Shown: positions 53,235 through 63,881 of the stretch, piece after piece | How the letters are laid out: every line of letters starts with the position of its first letter | Position numbering within the stretch: the stretch's first letter is position 1 | Notes under the pieces: model-generated | Told to the model about the DNA's origin: nothing | Databases searched by the model: none | The model's input: only the letters and a program-made list of their open reading frames with translations | Made by a program: the position numbers and the translations under genes | DNA from: Ephydatia muelleri | Lineage: Eukaryota; Porifera; Demospongiae; Spongillida; Spongillidae | DNA: 64,000 nucleotides | Direction of reading: 5' to 3' | NCBI GenBank assembly: GCA_013339895.1 | Contig: JABACO010000005.1 | Coordinates: 3,564,196-3,628,195 of the forward strand

Positions 53235-53484
53235 GCTGTGATCTAGTCTCGTACCCAGACCCACCATGACGTAAGTGTTTATCGCTTACAGTATAAACAC
53301 TACGACAGGTGAGTCTGGGAATATCTTTGTTCCAGCGTCCCTGATTTTTGACGACGGAAGTTTACATCTACATTTAGATTTACGTAATATCTCACACAAA
53401 TTAATTTGCAACCACTCAACTTAATTACAGTAAGCGATAAACACTTACGTCATGATAGGTCTGGGTACGAGACTAGCTGTGATC
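53235..53484. mobile_element. Second TAGTCTCG-family MITE with 9-bp duplication
   Basis: The element 53244-53475 begins TAGTCTCGTACCCAGACCC and ends GGGTCTGGGTACGAGACTA-like sequence (CTGGGTACGAGACTA). Inner inverted segments TGACGTAAGTGTTTATCGCTTACAGT and their reverse complement follow on both sides, with a unique centre of ~120 bp. GCTGTGATC at 53235-53243 is repeated at 53476-53484. Same terminal motif and duplication length as the hairpin at 50 kb. Confidence 0.9.
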
Positions 53485-53534
53485 GCCATCGAGTAGCTCC
53501 AAAGCGAGGTCTGCGGCTTGTTACGTTTGCTATA

Positions 53535-55470
53535 ATGGCTGAGTATTCGTCGCTTGGTCTTACCCGCCATCAATATATCTGCCGCAAGGAAATGAAAACC
53601 AATCACGAACAATTGCAAGCTGCTTCATCCTCTCGTGACAGTGAAGATGAAGTCTTGAGTACATGTACGTCTACGCGAACGCCGACGCCCCCTGCGTTAG
53701 ATATCAACGACGACCAAGCATGTCACGGCTTAACCGACGAGGAGGCATCTGATAGTAGTTCTGCTGACTCGACATCAGCACAAAAGACCCCATAGTTTCA
53801 GCAAATGATGGAGTTGTGATGGTGCAACAGCTGAAGGAGAAATACAATTCAAGCACATCAAGGAGTGAAAGGATGAGAATATTGACATTACTGCCTCGGA
53901 GTTGGTTTATTAAAAAGGCTGCTAATGTTTTTGGTGTATCCAAATATTTAATAAGACAAGCCAAAAACTGGTGGCAGAAAAAAGCATCATGTCAAGTCCA
54001 AATTCCAAGTGTGGCAGAACTCTTCCAGCTCACATAGAGGAAGAGATAAAGCACTTTTATCTATCTGATAAGATAAGCAGGGTCATGCCAGGTAAAAAAG
54101 ACTTTATTTCTGTTGTCCAGGCTCAAGGAGGAAAGCGAGTGCATGAGCAGAAGAAGCTTCTTCTATACAACCTTAGGGAAGCTTATAGGGAATTTAAGCA
54201 ACGCCATCCTGACTTATAGATAGGCTTCACTAAGTTTGCTATGCTGAGACCAAGGGAGTGTGTCTTGGCAGGTGCTAGTGGGACCCATTCAGTGTGTGTT
54301 TGTGTACTCCACCAGAATGTGAAATTAATGATATTATTGTTAGGTGCGAAGCTTGAATCCTTGACTGATGGGGAACTTAAGCACTATCGTGACTGTTTTG
54401 CAGCAATGATGTGCAACCCGCCAAACATCAAGTGCTTTTTTGGCACATGTGATTGGTGTCCTGGTACTGAACCCCTGCATGCATTGCTGCAAGCTGCTGC
54501 TGATGAACATGGCATTGACACAATTGAGTTCAAGCAGTGGACTACCACTGATCGTGCAACAATGGAAACAAAGGTCCTTCCTGTAGAAGATTTCATTGAT
54601 TGTTTCATGGGGAAGCTGAAAAAGCTATCCTTGCACGATTACACAGCCAAAATGCAGTCCAGCTTCGTGCAGCAGACAAAGGAGAGCCTGAAGCCTGGTG
54701 AATGTTTAGTGCTTGCTTCATTATTACTGTTTTGTAATTCAGGATAGAGTCCAGTCGTTCCACTGGAACAATAGTTCTGCCACTGTTCACCCATTTGTGT
54801 GCTACTACATGGAGGCAGGGAAGATAAAAAGCTTGTGCTTCATTGTCATATCAGAGAGCACTGTCCATGACACTGTTGCTGTGCATCTGTTTCAGGGAAA
54901 ACTTGTCACCTTTCTTCTATACACAGACATTTGGGCCACGGAAAATATTTTATTGTTCTGATGGCTGCGCAGCTCAGTATAAGAACTGCAAGAACTTTGA
55001 CCAACCTGTGCTACCATGTGGAAGACTTTGGGGTGCAAACCGAATGGCACTTTTTTGCAACGTCTCATGGAAAGTCAGCTGGGGATGGTGCTGGGGGAAC
55101 TTTGAAGCAACTTGCCTCAAGGGCCAACCTTCAACGGCTCTACAGCAACCACATACTTACTGCAAAACAGTTGTATGACTTTGCAGTGAGTGAAGTAAAG
55201 GGCATGCACTTTGGCTTTGCTACGCAAAATGAGCATGTGCAGGAAGCCAAGTTGCTTGAAGACCGGCTTAAGCAGAGCAGAACAGTACCAGGAACTCAAA
55301 AGGTACACAGTGTGATACCAGTCAGTTCCACAGCAGTTGAGGTGAAGCCTTTTTCAAGCAGTACAGTGTCAAGAATAGAAAGGGTTTCATTGGATCATCA
55401 AACTGTTGCAGGTGATTATGTTACTGTCGCCTATGATGGTTACTGTTGGATTTTTTTCATAAGATCATAA
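53535..55470 (+). pseudogene. Unclassified DDE-like transposase (QSFHWN / SDG-AAQYKN family)
   Basis: Pieces in successive frames, in order. MAEYSSLGLTRHQYICRKEM starts at 53535, with an acidic Ser-rich stretch to 53795. Then come VQQLKEKYNSSTSRSERMRILTLLPRSW and KAANVFGVSKYLIRQAKNW (helix-turn-helix-like), SRVMPGKKDFISV and REAYREFKQRHPDL, a TAG at 54217, and LRPRECVLAGASGTHSVCVCVLHQNVKLM. A Cys-rich CFFGTCDWCPGTEPL segment follows, then QDRVQSFHWNN (candidate first Asp) and IFYCSDGCAAQYKNCKNF (candidate second Asp). The end is DFGVQTEWHFFATSHGKSAGDGAGGTLKQL and a C-terminal region to 55467. I know this as a repeated, unnamed family in invertebrates; the DDE reading is inference. At least four frame breaks; some could be small introns (for example GTGAATGTTTAG near 54698 to the AG before GATAGAG near 54743). 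Confidence 0.7.
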
Positions 55471-55964
55471 CATCACAGTAAAATTCCTCCATCCGCATAT
55501 CCCAGCTACATCATTTATTTATCCCCAACATGAGAATATTTTGGAGGTTGATCCATTGGACATTTTGACTATCATCCCATTACAGCAACTGGTAGAACAT
55601 ACAATATAACTAGGAATGAAATGGTGGAAGCCAGTAGTGCTCTAGAGTCATATCTTTCATGTATGTCGTTTAGTTGAAGTTTGTATCTGTTATGATAACG
55701 CATTAACACCTCTTTGCAGCTGTGTAAACTGTGGTCAAGCTACAAGACTAAGTCCAAAGGGTAGTTTAGTCTTTGATCTCATGCTACTGTTCAGTGTTTC
55801 ATTTCCCCAGTTGGATTTCAAGCAAAGTGCATTGAGTACTGTAGGAGCTACCGAAGGATAAAAAATCGTGCAAATTGGGCACTGTTATTTTTAGCTGCAT
55901 TCAAATTCATTATAAATTCATTGTTACATTAACCCTCAATAACTAATCCAATTGATTGAACCGT

Positions 55965-56621
55965 TTATTGGTGCAACCAACTACATATCATCATTACACT
56001 AAGGACATAATCAAGCTGTTCCCTTCCAAAAAGACTGAGGTCATCAAAATGATAATTCATGGTGTGGTATCGGCCAAACAGGGGACGGTAGGGTATACAA
56101 ATGTATAGCAATTTTGCTTGGCCCAACTGAACGAGCTGTTTATGAGGTTTGGTACAATTTTTATTTTTTATTTTTTTTGGGGGGGGGGGGGGAATGACCC
56201 CATGCGGGTGGTGTGGCAGCAGGCCAAGTGGTGGTGGGGGCACTGGTGCCAATATTGGTGCCGGTGGTGGGGCTGGTGTGGGTAGCAGTGCTCCTGCTGC
56301 TGCTTGTGGCGGGTGGGGGCGTGCTGCAGCAGCTGCTGGTGGCGGTGGGGGCAGCTCTGCTGCTACTGCTGGAGTCGGACGGTAGGGGGGCAGCACTGCA
56401 TCTAGCGGCCGCAGGGCTAGACAGCCAGCAGTATGATACCCATGCCAAACTAAAATATCATTTTCTTCTAATTTCAATGCACTAACTTTCCGGATAGTTT
56501 TTAGCAATGACCCTGCTTTTGTTCTTCGTACACTCAGTGCTGTAGAAACCAATGCATCTGCACCAATCTTACTTACTACTGCACTGGCAGATCTTGTAAC
56601 AACCTTTTGAGTTAGCATCAT
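55965..56621 (-). other. Uncertain Pro/Ala-rich frame over GC-rich low complexity
   Basis: A 218-codon minus frame has an unremarkable first 85 residues, then a Pro/Ala/His low-complexity run where the DNA is GGTGG/GCTGCTG-rich (56195-56400). It includes a poly-G run at 56179-56192. All three frames on both strands stay open across the low-complexity part, so openness is no evidence for coding. The segment MMLTQKVVTRSASAVVSKIGADALVSTALSV could be a real fragment but I recognise no family. Confidence 0.25.
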
Positions 56622-57055
56622 TTACTTCACTTAGAAGCTCACTATCCCTAAGAAATTAAAAATAGCTTTTTCAAGACCACCACTATACTCCATTAGTTGA
56701 GATTTGGGTTCATAGAAGGAGTGTAAATGGGAGTAGGATATGAATTTTCAGTGCTCAACTCTAGCAACTGCAATTTAATTCATAAACAGTTGCAGGCGGG
56801 CTGCCATTATGTCAAAAGTGGCCATTTTCAGATAAGGAAGCCTTTTTGTGTATCAGATTAAGGATGACACCCCAATATTCAATAGACAGGTCAAAAAGGA
56901 GGACTACTGTACACAACAGTTGGGTCACCATGCATGCTTTACATGTGAAGTGAATGATTTTGTGCAGATCACTTACATGCGTGCTGTACACATGTTGCAT
57001 GCACATCTTCCTATAGCTTTTTAATGCTAGTGCAATACAACATGCCATGACATAC

Positions 57056-57558
57056 CTTTGTGGTGGAAGTGGTAGTTCGGTGACCCCTGCGATACCGCAT
57101 CCTCTCGGCAGCACGTTTAGCCAATCGGACAGCGGGGCCATTCCAATACTGATTCCTTTCAGATGCCTTAATGGCAGCTGAATTGTCCTCGTATTTCTGC
57201 CTTTTAGCAGCGCGGTTCTTCTCGACGTCCTCTTGATATCGCTGCCTTTTAGCAGCACGGTTCTCCTCGAGGTCCTCTTGATATCGCTGCCTTTTAGCAA
57301 ATTGCTTAGATTCAATATCTGCGTTGTAGCAGTCGCGTACAGAGGCCTTCTTCTTTTCGGGATCGGCCTTGTAGCTGTCGCGTACAGAGGCCTTCTTTTC
57401 GGGATCGGCCTTGTAGTCGTCGCGTACAGAGGCCTTCTTCATTTCGGGATCGGCCTTGTAGCTGTCGCGTACAGAGGCCTTCTTTTCGGGATCGGCCTTG
57501 TAGCTGTCGCGTACAGAGGCCTTCTTTTCGGGATCGGCCTTGTAGCTGTCGCGTACCC
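57056..57558 (-). CDS. Exon encoding charged tandem peptide repeats
   Basis: The minus-strand exon is bounded by TTTTCTATAG|GGG (acceptor, exon start 57558) and CACAAAG|GTATG (donor, exon end 57056), one open frame throughout. It encodes six copies of a 15-16-residue unit of type KKASVRDSYKADPE, then three of type NRAAKRQRYQEDVE, then NSAAIKASERNQYWNGPAVRLAKRAAERMRYRRG. The pattern (basic-hydroxyl-aromatic, Lys/Glu alternation) predicts long charged helices. Comparable repeats occur in uncharacterised invertebrate proteins, some transposon-associated, but I cannot name a family. Flanking exons were not identified. Repeat units at the DNA level are ~45-48 bp and near-identical (GTCGCGTACAGAGGCCTTCT), implying recent expansion. 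Confidence 0.55.
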
Positions 57559-57559
57559 C

Positions 57560-59020
57560 TATAGAAAAGTTTTATTCTATTTTTTATTCTATTTGCAGGT
57601 TAATAGCTGAGCGTGTTATTCTACATATTGCGTGATTAATACCCAATGCTGAACAGCTATTTCTATAAATTGACTATAATCTCATTTCAGTTAAGCCACT
57701 TACACTTTAAAAGCATAAATTATATAGGTGAATTCCGAAGCGATTGGTGCTATTGCCGTTCTTCAAAACTGTTCGTAGCTCGAGTTATAGCTTCGCTAAG
57801 GAAGAAGAAGACGACTTTTAAGAATTTGTTTAGGACTGGGCACATGAAACAGAAATTCGTTTGTTTCTCTAAAAGCAGACCGTTTTATGACACTGAACAA
57901 ACGTGATCTTTGAGTTCTCGTTCCAACGCCATAGAGATAAGCGATCCGTTTGTCCGTTGTCCCTCCAGACGCGAGTTAAGTTTTTTAAAATGTTATTCAT
58001 CAATCCTCAATCAATCCTATGTTGAACCTGCTGCCGCAGGTTCAGATATATATATTTTGGCTATATTATTTTGACAGGACTTAAAATGAATTGGTGGTAA
58101 CTATGTAAATGCTAACAGCATATGCGGGCCCTTTTATAAAACTGATGGTTTTATTTTTTTATTTTGGCAGGTTGGGAGCCTTGCAGGCCGTCCTCGCAGG
58201 CCAACATTTATTAAAATTATGTTTTTGAAATGTCAATTACTATGGCATAACTTGATTGCCATGCCTGCCGCATTGTCGGTCAGCGAAGCGTCCATTCTCC
58301 ACCGATTTCTGTGCCTTCTGCAGTCACCCAAGCCTGTTTCCAACCCGGATCTGCCCGAATACAATCCCAAGGAAGTGAAGGAGCTTGTGAGAATCGCGCC
58401 GTTGCGAGGCTAGTAGTAGCACAATCCATAGAATGATGACCTAATCTACATTTATGCATAAAACAGATCAGCAGTTTGGCAGTCCCATTTCAAGATCCAT
58501 GCATTTAAAGGGTACGCGAATAAAGCTGGCGTGATTATTGCCATGCACATGCAAGCCGTTCTCCGGGAGCACCCACTCTTTCTAAGCACATAGAACGGCA
58601 TCACAAGGACCAACTAACTGAAGAACGATGTCTTAGTAATTTGCTCCCCCCAGTTCTTGCTGACAGTCTAGCTTTCAGTGAATATGTTGCATGCATCTCA
58701 AGAGCTTCCTTAATTGCACGACAAATATCAACAAATGATAGACAGGTTGTATTGCTGTACACTTACTGGTGCATAGAGTGGGGATCAGGCCTTTGGCAGC
58801 CTTGGGTATACATGTATGCTCTATCCACAAACCGAATTTGAAGCACATTGATTCTGCCGAAATTTATGGCGGGTTCAAACATTGTAAAGGAATCGGACGC
58901 AATATTCGCACGGAGCTAGTGCAAGACCCCGAAAAGTATTTTACCGTATAGGGAAATGGTGTAGAATGAAGTGTAGAGAATATAGGATGTTGGCGGATCC
59001 AGGGGGAGGGGGCCACACCG
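57560..59020. other. Stretch without recognised genes
   Basis: Short open frames (for example 58219-58413 and 58641-58841) have no recognised domain or supported splice context. Confidence 0.35.
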
Positions 59021-59024
59021 CCCG

Positions 59025-59050
59025 CCCCCCCCCCCCCCCCCCCCCCCCCC
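59025..59050 (+). repeat. Poly-C tract (26 nt)
   Basis: Uninterrupted C run after GGCCACACCGCCCG. Confidence 0.95.
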
Positions 59051-59903
59051 GTTCAGCAATCATACTTCATTCACGTGACGTAGCACGTTGCTTGTTTTTA
59101 TCTCAGTGTTTATTTGCCAAATATTCAAGCACATACTGATAGCAGAGCGATCTGAATTGTTCGGCGATGGAGCGCGCAAAATAAAGTTCAATCATTTCGT
59201 CAAAGGTCATATCGTTATTCATACCTAGGCGCGTGTGGTTATATCGATGATACACAATGTGCAAATCTTACCACAGACGATAGTGCATGCATGTCTTTTG
59301 GTAGTGCAATGTATATTAATTCAATATTACTGTTTCAATACTTATAGATATCATCAAAAGCTTACGCGCTTCGCGCGGGAGGGGGACATGCCCACCCCCT
59401 TTTAGAAACCTACATCTACTTTATAATTGTGACATTTCCTTCTCCCTACTCCCTGTACAAACCCAACCCTTGTGCAATAATGGACTAGTGGTGCCCCTGG
59501 CACTGCCACCACCACCACCTCCAGCATGGCCGGCAAGGGAGGGGCCTAATAAACATATCACCACCTCATGCACCCCTTCGGAGCTGCTTGCACGTGAGTA
59601 ATTGAGCACGGCCTGGTCTACCCACCATTACTCACTACGTATCCAAGGGATCTGGGTTGCTCCATAGTCTATGGTCTAGTCACCAATGGGTCTGGTCACC
59701 AGCACAGCACAGGTGTCACTCATACTGTACATTAGTTCATAATTGAGCAGATATTTTTCATGTGGTACAATTCACATGCATAAATGTTGATTGCTGAGAT
59801 TGTAAGATTATTTCTTGCTTAAAGTATATTTGATTGCTATTCAAGCTTTTTCCTCCAATGCAACTATATACACAAATGTATTAATATGTTCTGTACAATA
59901 CAG

Positions 59904-60293
59904 CTGCCTGTCCATCTTTTAACATCACCTACCCACCAATGAGAACACTCCTATGTCCTGGAGACAAAATTACCTATACATGTGCCCTCAGTTCAAGTTC
60001 TACTATTCCTACTATTTACACGCAGTGGACAGGATCCGGTTTCCAGTGCCTAGCCACTGCTAGTTCTGCTGCAAACATACTCACACTCTCACAACAAACA
60101 GGCGCTTCACTCAATACAGTACCAGGATCATGTGGGAACCTCTCTGCTGTGATGACCAACATCAGTGGAACATGCTATACCTCTGTCCTCACCATAACTA
60201 CTCCTCAATATTTCAATGGAACCACAGTCATGTGCAGAGATGGCAATTTTGGTACTCTTATTGGCAATGATACACTGAACATACAACTGGCAT
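59904..60293 (+). CDS. Ig-like domain exon (gene 2)
   Basis: Paralog of the exon at 3715-4107. The acceptor is ATACAG|CTGCC and the donor GGCAT|GTATGT, aligned with GGTAG|GTAAGT of copy A. Length 390 nt, phase 1 to 1, open throughout. Core residues YTC, TQW and VMC are kept, with one codon fewer in the Ser run (SSSTIPTIY). Substitutions such as CPATASS to CLATASS and VTC to VMC are conservative around the Cys positions. No signal-peptide exon for gene 2 was found between 57.6 and 59.9 kb. Confidence 0.75.
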
Positions 60294-60532
60294 GTATGTT
60301 GCATTAAGTTGTTTGGAGGTTTTATTAAAACCTGTGTCGAAAAAAGAAAATTTCAATTATACAGTAATTAATTACTGAATCAATGGTCTATTCCTTTCCA
60401 TTTGTTTAACATTCTCTCTTTTATAGTTCAGCTACTACATGTATATACAGGCACTCTTCTGTTGAGTTGTCAAAGAATAGATAAAATGTCTCATGTACCA
60501 TGACAACCTTTAACCATATCCACATTATCCGC

Positions 60533-60606
60533 CTCACACACACACTGACACACACCTCGCACACACAACTCACACACACCTCTCACACACCTCACACACA
60601 CCTCAC
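60533..60606 (+). repeat. CA-rich minisatellite
   Basis: CACACAC with CCTC/CTCG interruptions, in the intron position equivalent to 4330-4430. Confidence 0.8.
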
Positions 60607-61074
60607 AAATCAACGCTATACCCAGACCTACTGCAATTGACAAACACAGAAGTACTGACCAGACCCATTCCTAGATTTACATGTAGCTGTTAGTAACCTG
60701 AAGGATTTGCCACTCAACGTTGTTTCTAAATATAAATGCTAACAGCTGGATGGTGTATTTCGTTGTCAGTGCATGGATAAGGGCTCAGCTCATGAGCCCC
60801 TCTATGTTTGGGTGTGGCATCACATGCCTGGCCACTCCCTATCCCCCACTTACCCCTAACTAGACATGCAGGTACGTACAGTGTATAAGGTTAGGATGTG
60901 AGCAGAGAAATTAATACATGGCTCCAACTACTGTTACATGTACTAGGTCCCTTTGCATTATGTGTAATCTAGGAGCTAATCCTGTGCTACTTGTCCTAGC
61001 AGTAAAAAAATAATAGTAATAAAACAATAAACTAGTCAATGATAGTGAGATCTGTTTCTTTTCATTTTTATTAG

Positions 61075-61326
61075 CTGCTCCAAGTGCTCCAACCATTATA
61101 TCACAGAACAGCACCTATTCAAACCAACTAACAGTGACCTGGACATCTGTTCCCACTGCTACCAGCTACAATGTCAGTACCAATGACAGTGTCAACACAC
61201 TGGTCCCCATCCCATCCACCGGAGCACCACAGTACACATTCACTGGAATGTCCAATAACACAGTCTACACTGTCTCAGTGGTGGCCATCAACTGTGCTGG
61301 GAGCAGTAGTCCTGCAACAGTGACAG
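61075..61326 (+). CDS. Fibronectin type III domain exon (gene 2)
   Basis: Paralog of 5158-5418. The acceptor is TTTTTATTAG|CTGCTCC and the donor GTGACAG|GTACTA. Length 252 nt (84 codons), phase 1 to 1. It encodes APSAPTII, TVTWTSVPTATSYNV, YTFTGMSNNTVYTVSVV and AINCAGSSSPATVT. It ends three codons earlier than copy A, where ACAAGAACTAGAACGACAG has replaced ACAGTGACAG. All core FN3 residues are kept, which suggests it is still constrained. Confidence 0.8.
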
Positions 61327-61801
61327 GTACTAATCTGATACAGTTCGTTCCCCATGAATGGAAATGAGTTTTAAATTACTTACATGTAGGACTCCAAACT
61401 AATCTACATGTATTCATGCTAAACAATGATGCAGTATGTTAATCAAATCTCCCTACCCAAAGAAGCTAAAACATGGTTTACATGTACATGCTAAATAAGG
61501 ACAGGCACGCACCTGTATTTGCTAATGGTGGCAGCATTGCACTTTTTCTAGTGATTGCCTCTATCTCAAATCCTGGGTTTCTTTTATCAACTTTTTGAAG
61601 TATCAGTTTAAGGGCAAACTTGCAATCAATTAAATGAACACGATGATGTCATGGGGTTGAGAAGTAAAGTGTATTATTGGATAATCAGCCTCCATGGTGT
61701 GATTAATAACCAGATGAGCATTAATTATAGTGCTTGCATGAAAATGGTGTTATCATGGGAGTATACTCTCTATAGTGTAATATGGTGTTTCATTCTTGTA
61801 G

Positions 61802-61861
61802 TGCCAGCAACCTCTGCTCCACCAACAACACTGCCAACAATGCCAACAACCGCATCAGCAG
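61802..61861 (+). CDS. Thr/Pro-rich stalk exon (gene 2)
   Basis: A 60-nt exon between TTCTTGTAG acceptor and GCAG|GTCAG donor, phase 1 to 1. It encodes PATSAPPTTLPTMPTTASA, a mucin-like stalk likely to be O-glycosylated. It lies in the part of copy B missing from copy A. A transmembrane exon for gene 2 was not recognised before the window's end, so the 3' end of the gene is unresolved. Confidence 0.55.
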
Positions 61862-62267
61862 GTCAGCCATTTTAATGAGCATATGAGCAACAGCAAAGCC
61901 AACCTCCTCCATATCAGCTCCTATAATCACACCTCAAATAAAATGCTACAGGCTTACATATATGCAGTCATTTGTACCTTAGGTATTAATGATCAGGAGA
62001 GTCATTGGGGCCTATAGGAGCCTCTGACACTGGTATCACATGGCTTATAGTCATAGGGAGGTATTAAATGGCTTCAGTACCTCATATACAAATTCGAATA
62101 ATGTATTCATCGTATGTTTTAGGTGCTATGAAAGATCATCAAACAGCTGGATATATGTGATATTGGTTGTCAAACTAATGTCCCTCATATTGGCCAGATA
62201 ATTTACATGTACAGTACAGTTATTGTAGTTATACTTTGTTTCTACTTAGCTGCATGCTGTATGAATG

Positions 62268-62438
62268 TGTTTGTGTGTATATTTGTGTCTGTATTTGTGT
62301 GTGTATTTGTGTGTGTATTTGTGTGTGTATTTTGTGTTTATTTGTGTGTGCATTTGTGTGTGTATTTGGGTGTGTATTTATGTGTTTATTTGTGTGTGCA
62401 TTTGTGTGTGTATTTGTGTGTGTATTTGTGTCTGTGTT
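62268..62438 (+). repeat. TTTGTGTGTGTA-type minisatellite
   Basis: About 14 imperfect units of 10-12 bp (TATTTGTGTGTG). The equivalent position in copy A is the pure GT run at 5736-5791. Confidence 0.9.
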
Positions 62439-63532
62439 GCATTATTAGTGACATTGCTGAAACACATGTGTGCACTTAACAGGAAAACAATGGGGTCATG
62501 TACCCATTGCTATAGGTGACTTTCATCTAATGTTATAGTATGGAGATGGAGATACACACACATACTTGCATGCACACTACAAGAGCATGCACATACATTC
62601 ATGTACACTCTGACACACACAGGTACACATGCACACACATGTGTACATATGCCTTTTTTTTTTTTTTTAATGTTAGAAATACGTTTTCCTTCCACCAGGA
62701 AGATTCATGTATGAGGCAGCCCTCAGCCTGGTCCTAATGGTGACTGCCATTGCAGTTATGCTATTAATTGACTGACTGATTACAAAGGATAAGCTTCTTC
62801 TTCTGCAATTACAAGTGTGGCAGTTATATTCCCACACAGTGCTGAATGCTTCATTATCATGCCCAAAACAGCTCATGAACTCATTTTACCAAATCTTGCA
62901 TTGTATCATCAATGTCCTTGCCACAATTTATAAATATAAATTCTTGTAGATATAGTAGCTAGGGGATATGTGTACTCCACCTTTCCATTGTTCTGTGCCT
63001 CGATCTGCTTTGGATAGCATAGGGTGCACAAAAACATGTCACTTCTACTGATGACCATATTGCAGCCAGTAGCTTCGATTGCATAATTAGATGCTTTGTG
63101 TATGTGTATCAGATTCCGATTGACACAGATATAAGTACAATGTTGTAATCATTCATCAACCTTGATGTAGGAAGCAGTGACCATGCAATGAGAGATACAT
63201 TGGCAGTTTAAATTTCAAATGCTCCTGTGAGTGGAATTTCTTTGCATTGACAATTACAACATAGTTTTGCATCCTTAATGGATAACATTGCAGCATTAAA
63301 ATATCTGATTGTACGGGGGTCATGACCACTGGAGTGCTAAAAGGTAGCAAAGACTATCTATAATTGCGCACTCAAATAACAGGTCTTTTGATGGCATGAT
63401 TACTGAAATTAAAACTTTACAGTAATTATTAATTCTTCAGAAGTCACAATATCATGCTGTGTTCTTATAATAATAATACAAGAAAACAACATAACATATA
63501 ACAGACAATAAAAATAAATACACACTAACAAA

Positions 63533-63844
63533 TGTGATCAAACGAGCCTATAGTGAGACTCTGCCCTCATGTACTGCTAGGGCCAGATCACAATAAACTG
63601 GATGGTGGTATGAAGATCTACTTCCTTGCAGGCACATGATAGTGTAGCGTAGCGCAGACCAGCAGCGCAAACCCAACTGCAGCCACGTTAGTAGCGTAGC
63701 AAGTAATTATAATCAAGAGAACATATTACATACAATTCAATGCTACTTAAATACTACAGCACATAAGATGCAGTTATGGTACTACAAGTGCCGAGTGCAA
63801 TAGACTGCCTGGCTCCAGATATGTCTGGCTCCAGGTACATTACA
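63533..63844 (-). repeat. Candidate 3' LTR of an LTR retrotransposon (minus strand)
   Basis: Read on the minus strand it starts TGTAATGTACC directly after a polypurine tract (GAGGAAGAGGGGAGCAG) that follows the Pol stop. A plausible end, TGATCACA, lies at 63533. The left boundary is a guess because the second LTR lies outside the window. Confidence 0.5.
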
Positions 63845-63881
63845 CTGCTCCCCTCTTCCTCAGACTGTGTCCACACAGTTA

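Larger units (their letters stand above)
50687..55747 (+). mobile_element. Decayed TIR DNA transposon hosting two nested insertions
   Basis: The left segment CTTGTAGCTTGACCACAG...AGGTGTTAATGCGTTATCA (50688-50753) is repeated in inverse orientation at 55683-55747, about 65 bp with an internal mismatch block. Between them lie a zinc-finger-like fragment (51140-51590), a hAT element (51951-53198), a MITE (53244-53475) and a transposase pseudogene (53535-55470). The gene sits close to the right TIR. Target duplication not resolved. Confidence 0.6.
59590..62770 (+). repeat. Segmental duplication, copy B (Ig/FN3 block)
   Basis: Counterpart of 3390-6060 in the same orientation, including introns and flanks. 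It differs by an extra ~0.8 kb (about 61330-62125) with a Thr/Pro-rich exon and by lacking the 5634-5728 hairpin. Confidence 0.85.

Noticed and set aside
56149-56485. Gly/Ala-rich and Pro-rich frames on both strands
   Set aside because: Low-complexity GGTGG/GCTGCTG DNA leaves all frames open; no support for coding.
58219-58951. Small frames (64, 66 and 60 codons) as exons of a host gene
   Set aside because: No recognisable domain, no consistent splice phases and no repeat elsewhere in the window.
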